64,000 nucleotides of DNA from Anthoceros angustus. Its lineage: Eukaryota > Streptophyta > Anthocerotopsida > Anthocerotales > Anthocerotaceae. The stretch is taken from the NCBI GenBank assembly GCA_010909165.1, contig MU008184.1, forward strand, positions 310,001 through 374,000, given 5' to 3'. The notes beneath the pieces are model-generated. The model saw nothing but the letters and a program-made list of their open reading frames with translations, was not told the origin of the DNA and made no database searches. Below, piece after piece: positions 31,596 to 43,936 of this stretch; positions within the stretch are counted from its first letter, which is position 1, and each line of letters opens with the position of its first letter. Position numbers and translations under genes: made by a program.

Positions 31596-34500
31596 TCACA
31601 AAAGAAAGTTACCGGATGTTGCCGGATCACGAAATGGGGCTCCACCATAAGTTGCGTTTGTTGATGAGCCTTCTGTTCGCCCAGCCGACGGCGGTGGTGC
31701 CGCTATGGTAACAGCAGAGCATGTGTAGCGTGCGTTATTGGCAACTCTTCTGACGTGCTGCCGAAGTTTTCTTGTTCTTGCCTGGATCAAGGGATTCTGA
31801 GGAGGTGGAGTTATCGGCACTGCGAAAGGTATTTCCTGAGAGCGGCAACCATGATCTTCCACGGGGGTTCTACATCCTATCTTGCACAGTACAGGGAAAG
31901 GTCTTGGAAGCCCACCTCTCTTGAATGTTCTCCTTTCCATCTCCACATCCTCGGCTAGAGCAATTTCCTCCATCGTCCACAATGCCCACTTCCTATGAGG
32001 AGCCGGCTTTGAGCATACACAGTTAGAAGAGTCCCCCTTTGCTGAGCTTTGATTAGAAGCAGCAGGTTGTGTCTGCTTCACACACCGGAGTGCAGTCGTG
32101 CTTAAAGGTGCTGAAACAGGAACAGCCAGTGGCACGCCAACGGGTCGGTCCCCATGTGCCGAACTGTAGCTCCTGGGTTCATCTGGACCTGAGGAGATCT
32201 GAGGGTAACTCTGTTTCCCGTTGTTTTTCAGGGGAACATAACTCAAATACGTTTTGAAAGCCACGGTTCGTCCTCCTTCTTGAATGGCATATGTCCTCCC
32301 TGCTGTTTCCACCGGTGACCATTCTGGGTGATGCGTAACCTTGTTGGCTTCTTGATGCTCCCATACTTGGTCTCGCTGAGGAAATATTGTCCAGCACCTG
32401 TACCTGCTAGTCAACCTGTACTGATTCAGTACGATCACCCTAACACTCTAGCTGCAATCATGAAGTGCCGGCACGAAAACAATTCAGGAACCTCACCTGA
32501 GATAAGTTCTGCGGGATGTACCGAATAAACGTCTGCCTCCTTAACGAAAGGGAAGTGTTGCAGTGTGCGCAGCACATGACTCGCACTCAATTGTTTGTAT
32601 GCTTGAATCAGACGAGTCATGTCCAAGTCTGTCAGCTTGGGAGGACGTGTCACACCCAGAGGCACAAGTCGCACAAGTTCTGTGCACAAGTCCATCAATG
32701 AACTAGCAGCAGCTCTCAACTCCCGACCTTCTGGGGTACCGGGCTGGAATTCTTGCGTCACTGTGAGTCGAGATGCGCAAGTATGGGAGCTGACCTGCTG
32801 GATGGAGACTTCATGTGCTGATTTCGCTTGCTCTGTTGAGCATTGTAGTAACCTGGGTGACCACTCCTGATGCAAAATACCAAACCAGGAGCTTTCATCG
32901 CTCACCGCCTTGCGCTTCCGTCGGAGTATACTTGCGTCCGGGTCGCTGCCGGGCTGCACATGTGGCAGGCCCATACTCTCGGTAGATATAGAGAACTCGG
33001 AAGCCTGGATCTCAGATGAGACTATGGTGCTATAAACAGGTAAAACCGTGAACTCAGAAATAACTGGTGGGCACCTCCTAGGGCGCTTAGTTGCTAGCGT
33101 CGTAACCTGTCGTCGGTGACAGTCCGTTGCTAATGCCAACATATCATGAGCCCCATGGTTGCCTCTCTGGATAAATGCCTTAGTCACCTCCGATAGTCCG
33201 ACAGTACGCTCGTCTTGAGGAAGATTATACATTGGCCCTGATTGAGGCAGACCATATTGATCAGACAGTCCTGCATTCCACGAGGTGTCTTGAACTGAAG
33301 GATGAAGACGTCGGAAGGGTGCTCTTTCATCTGTCGCTGTTGGCAGTGCGGGTACACGTAGCCCGCAGACTGACGCCAGATCACCTGATGGGGACCAAGG
33401 AGCATCACTACTGCTGACGATTGCCTTAGAAGGAGGCCAGCCTTGGTGGTTCATGGTCATGTCCTGATCCGAGGCCTGGGATGTGATGTATAGCTGAGTC
33501 TGTCTTGATCCGTCAAACTGGAGATCTTGCTGAACCAGCGATAGACCACCATAGCCCTGATTGCAGCAACCTTTTGCCACATCAAGTACTTCAGAGCTGG
33601 AAGAGAGTTTTCCTGCGCCGTTCTTCTGCTCTTTGGCCAGAGAACCACTTGCGGACGTATGTCGCAAAGATATGCTGCTGTGCACCACCGCGCTTAGCTC
33701 GCAAGCCTCTGAGAAGTTGTAGTGCAGACGGGAAACCTCCCTGCAAGATTGCTGGATGTAGGAACCTCCTAACACAGGATCCGTTCCACGACCAGAAGAA
33801 TGCAAGCTCTCCATGTCTGCATCCGTGGTCACTGAAGAGAAACTGTAATAGGCAGGATCAACGGCATCTTGAATGAGACAAGCATCTGAAAAGCCGCAAC
33901 AGCCTCCAGGAGCTGAAGCACGGTCTTCGTGATCTCCGTTCACTTTGTGCACCAGTTTCTGCAGAGCTGAGGAGAGCCCTTGGTCCGATGTCATGTGCTC
34001 TTGGATGTTGTGGTTGCCCGGGACCTGTTGCACTTGTATCCGTCGGTGAAAGGCCATTTGGTGAGATGTCAGCTCCGGGATTGTAACCCTGCAAATGAGC
34101 CATCATGAGAGTCAAATAACTGCCTTCCTCAGGCTGGTCTGGATGACGCAGCGAACCTGCAGTGAGCACCTTGGAAAGCTAGCTGCTACCAGACTACCGA
34201 CAGCAATTGCCAACTGATCGACACGAAGCGCACCTACAGGGGGGGCCTTAAGCTTCTACTCTTCCAGATGAAGAGATCCTTACCTGGTAGAATCGCGTGC
34301 GGCGAATGTCGAACGTCACACTGTCTGCCACTTCATCAAAACCAGGTGCAACAAACGCTGAGTCCAGTTCGCTACTCCAACTGCCACAAAGATACACAAA
34401 TCAGTCGCTGAGTGCTACGGAACATGACTGAGCTAAACTGAAACAGTGACGGCATTGCACAGTGACGTTTTTCCAAAAGCAAACAGCAAGCAGTCCGATC

Positions 34501-34841
34501 AAGAAGCCATGACGCTCCAAATGCCCGAACAGCTCTCTCAACTTGGGAGCAAGCGCATCAAGTGACACGAGCGTATCAATGGGTAGCCACATGCGTGCAA
34601 CGAGCTGAGCGAATTGTCTCTACCTCATATCCGTCGGGGATGGATCGAAGCTATTCTCCGCAACTGACGGCGGGTGGAGAATGCGCAGCACAGAGTCCAT
34701 ACAACTCTCACCATCGCGGTCTCCTGATGCGTATGGTCCTCTGAAACCCGCGTCGACAGCTGGATAACAGGGAACAGCCGCCTGAAGTTGCAGGGCCGAA
34801 AATGAGCGATGCATGTTCACTTTCCCGCCCCCTCGATCCAT
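31596..34841 (-). pseudogene. NAC-like gene 2, duplicated and frameshifted
   Basis: Exon-by-exon match to 17657-20904. In exon 3 the intact gene has 'ggtgagagatgtc' (20121) while this copy has 'ggtgagatgtc' (34060), a 2-bp loss about 36 codons after the exon start. The N-terminal reading therefore ends in an early stop (33858), while the rest of exon 3 stays open for 540 codons from Met 34057. Other changes are mostly substitutions. A shorter protein could start at 34057 and would still include the NAC-like domain, so 'pseudogene' is the cautious call rather than a certainty. Confidence 0.72.
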
Positions 34842-35292
34842 CGATGAAGCAAGCTAGCAGACTCAGCAAGCTACCTCACAGATTGTAGCGGATGTAGCGA
34901 GTTGTGCACCAGGGACACCACACATTCTGAAGCGCATTGATCAAGACACACTCCACGTCGTTCAGGGGCTGGAAAGGCTGCACTCTGGACACCTGAACTT
35001 CACAGGTTTAGGCACGCGGTGCCACTTCTCCTGCGGCCACTTGACAGCCTCCCTCATTCAGCAGCCTCCCTCCACAAAGAAAGAGCCGGAGATGTCTGGA
35101 GGAAAACAAGCACAGCTCTACCCGGACAAGACATGACGCAGGCATGCAGTTCTCATGTAATTCCCTGCGCCGGAATGGCAGCCTAAACAAGCACAGATTC
35201 CAGCCTACGCTTCCACCCCTCTTTCCCCTCAAAATAACCAGCAAACACGACAACCCTCGACTCAGTGGAAGCTGGCAGCAATTCCACACTTC

Positions 35293-35475
35293 TCAGCACC
35301 GCGATGCAGCTGATTCACTACGGGACGTTCTGCAGCCTCGCATAACCTCCCTCAGCTCAAAAATGCTCATCTGCTTGACATCTTCAATCATCGAGAAGAT
35401 CGCGACCAAGAGCAGCCACAGCATCGGAACGCAGAGAAAAAGAAGGACGAAGATGAGCACGACGTAGAGCGACAT
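35293..35475 (-). CDS. Candidate small membrane protein, duplicate copy
   Basis: Corresponds to 21402-21539. The hydrophobic core differs by one residue (VLIFVLLFL here). The first copy's stop (TGTGTGA) reads ATGCGA here, so the peptide runs on with MRGCRTSRSESAASRC to a stop at 35293. Keeping a clean frame through the conserved part argues weakly for a real peptide, but the two copies are so young that neutrality could explain it. Confidence 0.35.
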   Translation of the reverse strand: MSLYVVLIFVLLFLCVPMLWLLLVAIFSMIEDVKQMSIFELREVMRGCRTSRSESAASRC

Positions 35476-35626
35476 GGTTACAACTCTCCCTCGCAGCACA
35501 TTCCCTCAGATTGCACCTCAGCAGCCCAGATACTCCTTACAGGCAGCATCCAAGGGCGCAGCAGAGGCAAGCGACAGGGAATGGCGCACAGAGAAGCGCT
35601 GGGCAATGGCGGTCCAGTTTAAGGAA

Positions 35627-38249
35627 CTCCAGGGGCGCGGGAGCAGCACTGGAGCAAGAGATGGCTGCGGTGCCAAGCGCAGAGAAAGAGAGGCGCTGGC
35701 GCCAAGCCTATCCTTCCCCACTTCACTCACTCTGCGCTCTTCGGAGGGAGAGCACTTGTAACCTTGTTGGTGAAAGCAGAAAAGCCGCCCGGGCTAGCTT
35801 CACCCGCCGTCGTAGTCCCATTTAACTCGATTACACGGAAGTGTTAGGTGGTGGCTCAATAGCTGGCAGCCGCGCGGAGCCAGCACCTGTGTGAACTTAT
35901 GTGGCCTCCTTGTCCTTGCCCCGACAAAGGTTCGCGGGTCGCGGCCCCGGATTCGTCGAGTTCGGCGCAACTGGCACAACTCTCCCTGGCCAAACCGTTA
36001 GGGCTGGGTAAACGGAAGCTTCGGTGTGTCCCTTGGCCCCGTCTGTTAACGCAAGGATGACTTGGCAAGCACACAACCGCACCCTTCCGCATCCAAGAGC
36101 CCCCTGCTTCTTCCGCTGGGATGCAAAGCAGCAGCTATATGTGTGGCCGCCTCGGGGACTCTTCTAGCCGTCCATGAATGCTTTCACGGAGCGGAGCTTT
36201 CTTGAAATTCTTACATTTTTTGGGTCTTGTTGGATAGTGTTGCAGTACTTCTTTGCTAAGGAAATTCATAGGAGCTTTCTTTGTTGAGATCTTAGAGTAA
36301 ATTTCAAGAACGTTGTTGTAAAACTTCAAAATGAACATCTAAGATATATGAGCTCATTGTTCATTATTCATTGGTAAGAGAGCTTAATGTTACGCTAAGT
36401 GCATTTTTCAAGATGAATTTTTATGCATGTAGGATCTCATTCTTTGTAATGAATCATAAGTTCACTAAGATTGTATTGAAATAAGTAAAATACTCTAGCA
36501 ATCTTGATAATCACAAAGTTGAAGAGTGATATGATTCTCATTTTACAAAATAATCGTGATGTTGACATTATAGCATCACAAATTAAGATTTAGCAACGAG
36601 GAAATATGGAACTTGCTTAAGATAAACAATCTCAAGAAGAACAAGCTTCAAAGAACAATTTACATATAGAGGTAGATAAATCAAGACCCCTAGAGCTCTG
36701 GGATAGTATTCCTCATAAAGGTTCCTTATCTCAAAAAAAATGAAAGATGGATCTTGTTGATCCAGGAACTTCTACACTATCTCTTGTTGGAATTGTTCTT
36801 GCTAAATATAGTAAAGGAGCCTACTTAGAGGGTTATATTTATGCAGCTGGATCAAACCCTTCTACAATAGGATCAAGTATGTGTACTTTGTTAGACTCAA
36901 ATCCTCTTCAAGGTTCTAGTGCCACCATTAGTTTAAGTCCTCCAGGGGCGCGGAGCAGCACTGGAGCAAGAGATGGCTGCGGTGCCAAGCGCAGAGAAAG
37001 AGAGGCGCTGGCGCCAAGCCTATCCTTCCCCACTTCACTCACTCTGCGCTCTTCGGAGGAGCACTTGTAACCTTGTTGGTGAAAGCAGAAAAGCCGCCCG
37101 GGCTAGCTTCACCCGCCGTCGTAGTCCCATTTAACTCGATTACACGGAAGTGTTAGGTGGTGGCTCAATAGCTGGCAGCCGCGGAGCCAGCACCTGTGTG
37201 AACTTATGTGGCCTCCTTGTCCTTGCCCCGACAAAGGTTCGCGGGTCGCGGCCCCGGATTCGTCGAGTTCGGCGCAACTGGCACAACTCTCCTGGCCAAA
37301 CCGTTAGGGCTGGGTAAACGGAAGCTTCAGTGTGTCCCTTGGCCCCGTCTGTTAACGCAAGGATGACTTGGCAAGCACACAACCCCTTCCGCATCCAAGA
37401 GCCCCTGCTTCTTCCGCTGGGATGCAAAGCAGCAGCTATATGTGTGGCCGCCTCAGGGACTCTTCTAGCCGTCCATGAATGCTTTCACGGAGCGGAGCTT
37501 TCTTGAAATTCTTACATTTTTTGGGTCTTGTTGGATAGTGTTGCAGTACTTCTTTGCTAAGGAAATTCATAGGAGCTTTCTTTGTTGAGATCTTAGAGTA
37601 AATTTCAAGAACGTTGTTGTAAAACTTCAAAAATGAACATCTAAGATATATACTGAGCTCATTGTTCATTATTCATTGGTAAGAGAGAGCTTAATGTTCT
37701 GCTAAGTGCATTTTTCAAGATGAATTTTTTTATGCATGTAGGATCTCATTCTTTGTAATGAATCATAAGTTCACTAAGATTGTATTGAAATAAGTAAAAT
37801 ACTCTAGCAATCTTGATAATCACAAAGTTGAAGAGTGATATGATTCTCATTTTACAAAATAATCGTGATGTTGACATTATAGCATCACAAATTAAGATTT
37901 AGCAACAGAGGAAATATGGAACTTGCTTAAGATAAACAATCTCAAGAAGAACAAGCTTCAAAGAACAATTTACATATAGAGGTAGATAAATCAAGACCCC
38001 TAGAGCTCTGGGATAGTATTCCTCATAAAGGTTCCTTATCTCAAAAAAAATGAAAGATGGATCTTGTTGATCCAGGAACTTCTACACTATCTCTTGTTGG
38101 AATTGTTCTTGCTAAATATAGTAAAGGAGCCTACTTAGAGGGTTATATTTATGCAGCTGGATCAAACCCTTCTACAATAGGATCAAGTATGTGTACTTTG
38201 TTAGACTCAAATCCTCTTCAAGGTTCTAGTGCCACCATTAGTTTAAGTC
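35627..38249. repeat. 1.31-kb tandem duplication with CTCCAG microhomology
   Basis: The unit 35627-36939 is repeated as 36940-38249. The junction at 36940 joins the MORN 5' part ('gtttaagtc') to the upstream 'aggggcgcggagcagcactgg' at a shared CTCCAG, found at both original places (35627 and 38250). The repeat duplicates the intergenic region and the first 110 codons of the MORN copy. Units differ by only a few small indels, so the event is recent. Confidence 0.92.
36606..36945 (+). pseudogene. MORN gene 5' fragment, first tandem copy
   Basis: Starts ATGGAACTTGCTTAA: codon 5 is a stop where the intact gene (22688) has GATAAA. The homology runs to 36945, where the tandem-duplication junction cuts it. 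Later parts (for example 36747 onward) stay open but lack the MORN repeats. Confidence 0.85.
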
Positions 38250-38568
38250 CTCCAGCAGGGTCTAGGCCTCAAACCCAAGGATCAAGTCTTCCAAGAGGCT
38301 CTACACCTATGTCTCCTTCGGCCTTCAATCTGAGATCTGGTCTTCCATCCAATTCACAGAGTCCTCCCTCCTTTTTCCTATCAATAGGTAGTCTCCTTCT
38401 GGCTCTTCTAGTACAAGGTGGACTCCACTAGATTCATCTGGTATTATGGTTCAATTGACCCCTTCTCAACTAACTAAGAGAAGGGCTAGCTCCTTTGGAG
38501 CCATTGGCACGAGTAAAACCGATCTCAAACATCTAGGCAAGCATTAGAAGATGGATCTCGGGCTATGT
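37916..38568 (+). pseudogene. MORN gene 5' fragment, second tandem copy, cut by gypsy element
   Basis: Same stop at codon 5. It continues through the Ser/Pro-rich part to 'ctcgggctatgt', equal to position 23342 of the intact gene, where the gypsy LTR begins. TATGT at 38564-38568 is the target duplication, with its partner ACGTA (complement TACGT, one base changed) at 50110-50114. Several frameshifts are present near 38390-38520. Confidence 0.88.
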
Positions 38569-38768
38569 TGTACTTATAGGTGACTGTGATGAAGCCCTTA
38601 AGCGATTCCTCAATGCCTCGATTTGGCCGGGATTTATATAAGGATTATCCATGGATTACGAAACAAATTACATGAAAACGCTCTTGGTGGTGCCTTAATC
38701 TACGCTTACTGTATCCATATCTTATCCGTATCCCTCCTATAACTAAATGGATTTACTTGTATTTGTCA
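38569..38768 (-). mobile_element. Gypsy element 3' LTR (minus orientation)
   Basis: About 200 bases starting TGTACTTATAGG on the plus strand. Its reverse complement aligns throughout with 50115-50328: 'agtaaatcc', 'ttataggagggatacggata', 'agattaaggcacc', 'catgtaatttg', 'tataaatcccgg'. It ends at the pol stop codon (38766-38768). The TATA-like 'ggatttatata' (38628) marks the promoter. The short LTR length suits a Ty3/gypsy-type or compact element. Confidence 0.85.
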
Positions 38769-40623
38769 TGATAACTTGCCAGGGGTAGGCAAAGTTTGGC
38801 CGCAAAACTCAGAGAAGGCATGATATTGGGCGAGGATGGAGCGACTATGGGTGAGGTGGGTATGTAGTTCCCAAGTAGCGTTAGACAGTGGATATCCTAC
38901 CCTTTCCATAAAATAAGATATTCTGTTGCTTACAACGGGTGCGATGACGGAGGATGCGTTCGGCCTCGTATTCGGAATGAGGGAAGTGAAGGAGGATCGA
39001 GTGGGAGGGTTTCCGATATAGCGTTTGAGTAAGAAGACGTGGATGACGTCATGGATACGGAAATGGGAAGGGAGATCAAGGTGATAGGCCACAGGGCCAA
39101 CGGCTTGGAGGACGGGAAAGAGCCTATCCACTTATCGGATAATTTGCAGAACCAATGAGGGGGTTGAGATAACGAGTGGATAACAAAATCTGGTCACCAA
39201 GGAAGAAGAATTTGGGACAGTGATGGTGATTGGTATGTTGAAGTTGGCGGTTTTGAGCTTCAAGGGTCTGCTAGCAAACTTGATGAAGTATTGTGGCACA
39301 TTGTTGCAAAAAGTCCAAGGCAGCTGGGGCCTTGTCGGCGGCCGGCAGGGTGGCTCCTAGGATTGTTCGGGAATGAAAGCCATACAAAGCATAAAATGAG
39401 CATACTCCTATGCTAGCATTATGAGAGTTATTGTAGGCGAACTCAGCCAAGTGAAGGTAACGTTCCATTGTGTCTGCTAGATCTAGCAATTTGTCAGCCT
39501 CTAGAGGCTGAAAATTTCCCGAAACATATCTTTGACTGTTTGAATGGCTTGCTTCGTGGCCCCATCAATCTCCAGATGGTTAAGTCAATAGAGTTTAGTC
39601 TACAGCCCCCCGTGCAATGCTTGCCAGAATTGAGAGGTAAACTTGGGGTCTTGGTCATGACTTTCTATGCTGCGAGGAAGACTATGGAGATGGTAGACAT
39701 GTTGTAGATAAAGGTCTACAACATCCGGGGCAATGCAAGTATCCACTGTAGGTGCAAGGTGTGCCATCCTTGTAAGCTTATCTGTGAAGACCAAGACTGC
39801 CGTGTATCCCTACGGGGTGGGAGGCAACCCGATAATAAAATCAACAGTGGACTGTTCCCAGGGTCAAAGAGGGATGGGCATGGGTTGAAGGAGTCCTGCT
39901 AGCTTCTGGCGTAGGGCTTTGATCGTTGCAAACATAAGAGAGTCGAATCCAATTGGTGATGTCGTTTGCCATACGGAGCCAGTAGTAGTGGACCTGAAGA
40001 TTGTGGATTGTACGTTGAATCCCTTGATGCTAGGCTACAAACGGGGGGACATAAGCTTCATGAAATAACGCTAAACAGACATGGGAAAGTGGAAGAATGT
40101 ACAGCTGATCTTTGAAATATAATATTATCAAGTTTCCTATCGACAGGGGCACACACTTACTCTGTGTGCTAGGCTTAGCTAAGTGCTGGCCATTGGCAAA
40201 CGTGACGTAGCCCCACTGGGCTCCTGTATCCAAAGTGTGCCTCCGAGTAAAACTGGTCGACATAAAATTACAACTCGCCCCACAGTCAACCAAAATGGAG
40301 CAAGTATGGCCAACCACCCGTCCCTGTAATCATAAAAGGTTTTGGACCTTCCTCCTCTCATGGGGGGTACTTCCTATACAAGCCATGACTACCCCCCCTG
40401 CCCTCCCCCCCCTGGTAGTCATACCTACTGGTTTCCCGCCACAGCAGGCCTCACCTTGGGAACTTCTGTAATCTCATTCAGCTGGGATCCTTGACCTCTT
40501 GGACTTCAGCAATCTCATTTAGCCGTGCCTCGAAGGAATCCCACCGCTACATCAATTTGCTGAGCCAGGGGTATCAGCTGCAGCCTCATATGCCTCCGCA
40601 CCTAATCCAACCATCAACATCAT
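38766..40623 (-). pseudogene. Gypsy polyprotein remnant: gag end, protease, integrase; RT-RNaseH deleted
   Basis: Reading along the minus strand: a gag remnant (40623-40380); an aspartic protease-like stretch with SILVDCGASCNFMS (the D-x-G catalytic motif occurs as VDCGAS) at 40300-40030; then directly the integrase zinc-binding region (HQGIQRTIHNLQVHYYWLRM) near 40010; the catalytic core start FTDKLTRMAHLAPT at 39785; the core end LAEFAYNNSHNASIG at 39440; and the C-terminal LDLPSHFRIHDVIHVFLLKR at 39070. About 1.5 kb for reverse transcriptase and RNase H is missing between protease and integrase. Several stops and frameshifts are present. The integrase C-terminus followed by GYPLSNATWEL resembles chromovirus-type gypsy elements. 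Not autonomous. Confidence 0.85.
40619..40623. repeat. Target duplication of the TIR element (ATCAT, left)
   Basis: ATCAT at 40619-40623 and at 49636-49640 flank the element. Joining across them gives a continuous gag reading ('catcaacatcat' with 'gttcatcgatttac'). Confidence 0.75.
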
Positions 40624-43180
40624 AATTTTTGAAGGGGGTGAATAATCTCGAAGAGGGTTTTCCGTAACTAATCTCTGAAGGGGGTTTTTGATGGGCCCTA
40701 AAACAGCGTTTTTAAGGCATTCCGGAAAACATCTCCGAAAAAAAGGGTGTCACCCACTAAAGTTCCTACTTTCCATCCAGCAATGTTTCTGTCGAATGGT
40801 GGTCGCAAACTCGAACCTATCGGATTAATGCAAAGTAGGAACGGTAAGGAAGGCCGTTCCTGCCGGGAAGGGAGGACTGTAAATTCAGTTTAGGGAGGAA
40901 AATGTGGCTTAGTAAAGACACAACAAAAGCCATGGACAGGGTATTTCCAAAACACAATAACATCTAGAACCAGACGTACAACATTCACTCTGGGACCCTG
41001 GGACAAACCGTGATTTCAATTTCACTCATCACCAGAGTTCAATCCTTCGTCATCACTTTGTCCATCTTCTCCAGCATTGTCATCACTATCTTCAGACACT
41101 TTGACTGCGCGTGTATGAAGCACAACAACATGAGCTTATCCCTTATCGCTTTTTTGTCCACCGCATACACATATTTCCGTGCGTTCAACACAAACCCACA
41201 ATATAGGATGGCTGTTTCATTCACAAACACCTCATGTATGTTGTTTGGGTAATGGCTCGGCATCGGACCAGATGGGTTGGCACTTTGACGGACTATGTAT
41301 TCTGTGGCGCGACTTTCGCTGATGGCCAGCCGGGCGCGCACAATCCCGTGTCGTTGTAGGAAGAAGTCCGTTCCCAAGGGAATGATAGGCTCCGTTTGCC
41401 GCGTTTCAGGTGATTCTTACCTCACTTTGCGCTCGTTCGGACCTCCGCCTTTGTCGCTAACTACTCTAGCGTTCACCGTCTGGCCGGTATGGCCAAACGT
41501 TTAGGGACCCGTTCGCGTCCGTATCGTTCACATTCGTCACTCACACTTCCAGTCCTTTCCTCTCTCCACTCACGCTACACTCATCAGTCATCATTCTTAG
41601 GGAAAGGCCGCGGGTTACCGGTCCGGACCTCCTCGTCGTTCATGGGCCTCTCCGTCCGGGCTCTGCCGCCCTCCGGAGTTCCTCGGCTCACGTTCGGTCT
41701 TTGGTGCGGCTCGGGCGAGCACGGGTCACGATCACCCTTCCCACACACACACCACAACCGTTAGGTCCGTCACGGGACCACAGTCAATCTCCCGGGCGCC
41801 GTGCACCTTTCGGTGACTCGGGACTCACGTTAGCAAGAAGACACACAAAGGTGCAGAGCAGCATCAACACCAAGAAAGATGATTTATTGAGCGGCCTTAG
41901 CCCTCTTATACTCGGAAGGTCGGCGCCTTTATTACACCTCTATTACGGTGAGGCCATTTCGGTGTGCCTAACCGCCTACTACTATCCTCCCTATTCCGCC
42001 TATCGCGTCGGTGGTGGTGGATAGCCCGATTCCTTCTTGGCTGGCGGCCACAGCCATTGCGGCGCGCAATCGGATGATCCGGCGGACCCTTCCTCTTCCA
42101 GTGCAGCCGGTGCGCCACCGTGGCGGCGACAGCGATCACCACTAAGTCTTCCTCGTCCTCCCTCTTCTCTCTGGCGGGCCCTGCGCGATGGGCCCTCAAG
42201 GCTGGATCTGCTTGGGGTTGGTGGTGGTGGCTCTCCCCCACTCCCCGAGTTTGGACCTCAGGACCCTGTCTCGACTCCGGGGTCCGGACCTCTAGGTCCG
42301 GTCTTCCCTCTGGGGTCCGGTCTCCTGGACCCGGCCTTCTTCTGGGTCAGGTCTTCCCCTAGGTCGGTCTCTGGCCGGCCTTCTTTGAGTCCGGTCCTCG
42401 GGGTCCGGACTTGCCTCTGGGGTCCGGTCTTCTGGACCCAACCCTTCCCCTGGGGTTCGGACCTCAGGGTCCGGATTCGTCACTAGAGTCTGGATCCCTA
42501 AGTCCGGACCTCGGGGTCCGGACTTCCTTGAGGCGGACCTCGGGATCGGCCTTTCCTCAGTCAGGACAAAGTCAGGACCCTCGAACTCTGGGCATGCCTC
42601 CTCAGGGCTGGTCACGGGTTCATCTCTGAGCCCTCCCTTGGTTCCCGAATGCCCGGTTGCACCCTTCCTTCCTCTCAAGATCCTCCCTCTTCCTTCCATG
42701 CGAGGTCTTGAGTGCTTACCTCCGGTGTGGCGACCCTTCCTCCTCCGGTTCCTCCTGCTCTCCCTCGCTGCTGCTGCCGTCATCAAGCAGGCGCTCCTAG
42801 GACTCCGTGGTTGTCTTGTCCCGGGTCCGTCCTCTCGCTCCTCCTTCCATCCTTGAGTCCACCCTCCTGCTGGGGTGGCGCGGGACCTCGAGCCTTGAGG
42901 AGCTCTGCGTGGTAGTAGGCGGTCGGAATCGACTTGAATCGCCTCCTCTACATGAGCCGGGCACCGGTACTCCCTCCTCAGGTGCTCGACAGGCGGATCG
43001 CCCGGCCTGGCCGTCTCGTGGCCAAGCTTACGGTATGGTAGGCGGACTCCTTGAGGCCGTCAAGGCTGCCTCAGTTACCTCTTGCAACCTTGGCTGCTCG
43101 GCGTTCTCCTCCTCCGTCGTTGTTCCGGCTCACTTGATTTGCGGGCCATGGGTGAGCTCCTACACTTCCTGCCGGACGAG

Positions 43181-43936
43181 CTAGCCTCTCCTCCAGTGCT
43201 TTCTTCCCTCGTCTATTCTTTCCGGAGGTCCTCCACTTCCTTCTCCAGGCGGGCGGTATCCCGTCAAACTCAGCTTCCTCCACATCCTGCAACCTTGCGG
43301 CGTGAACTCCTTGCCGTCGCCTATTCTCCTCCTTCCTTCCATCCTTTGGAAGTCCACCCTCCACCGGGTGGCGCGGGACCTCGAGCCTTGAGGAGCTCTG
43401 CGTGGTAGTAGGCGGTCGGAATCGACTTGAATCGCCTCCTCTACATGAGCCGGGCACCGGTACTCCCTCCTCCGGAGGTGCTCGACAGGCGGATCGCCCG
43501 GCCTGGCCGTCTCGTGGCCAAGCTTACGGTATGGCGGGCGGACTCCCTTGAGGAGGGCCTCAGTTACCTCTTGCAACCTTCTGCTGCTCGGCGTTCTCCT
43601 CCTCCCGTCGTTGTTCCGGCTCACTTGATTTGCGGGCCATGGGTGAGCTCCCCTTCCTCCTTCCTGCAGCAGCGTAGCCTCTCCTCCAGTGCTTTCTTCC
43701 CTCCGTCTATTCTTTCCCGGAGGTCCGCCACTTCCTTCTCCAGGCGGGCGGTATCCCGTCAGGCTCACGGCTTCCTCACATCCTGCAACCTTGCGGCGTC
43801 GAACTCCTTGCCGTCGCCTATTCTCCTCCGTCTTCAAGCGGGCTGGGCGTTCTACCTCTCGCTCGAAGTCTTGGATTCTCTCGTTGAGAACCCCTGCTCC
43901 GTGCATCTTGGGTTGCAACTCCAAGGTGTCCTTCAT
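43181..43936 (-). CDS. Coiled-coil-like ORF in element A copy 2
   Basis: 251 open codons on the minus strand, rich in Arg/Glu/Gly, containing LNERIQDFEREVERPARLKT and the phrase LTGYRPPGEGSGGPP twice because of the internal 490-base repeat. Recurrent frameshifts between repeats suggest a decayed coiled-coil part of the gag-like protein; a consensus of the repeats would be needed to recover the original frame. The plus-strand frames over the same stretch (43427-44278, 45005-45943) are Ser/Pro/Leu-rich shadows. Confidence 0.3.
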   Translation of the reverse strand: MKDTLELQPKMHGAGVLNERIQDFEREVERPARLKTEENRRRQGVRRRKVAGCEEAVSLTGYRPPGEGSGGPPGKNRRREESTGGEATLLQEGGRGAHPWPANQVSRNNDGRRRTPSSRRLQEVTEALLKGVRPPYRKLGHETARPGDPPVEHLRRREYRCPAHVEEAIQVDSDRLLPRRAPQGSRSRATRWRVDFQRMEGRRRIGDGKEFTPQGCRMWRKLSLTGYRPPGEGSGGPPERIDEGRKHWRRG

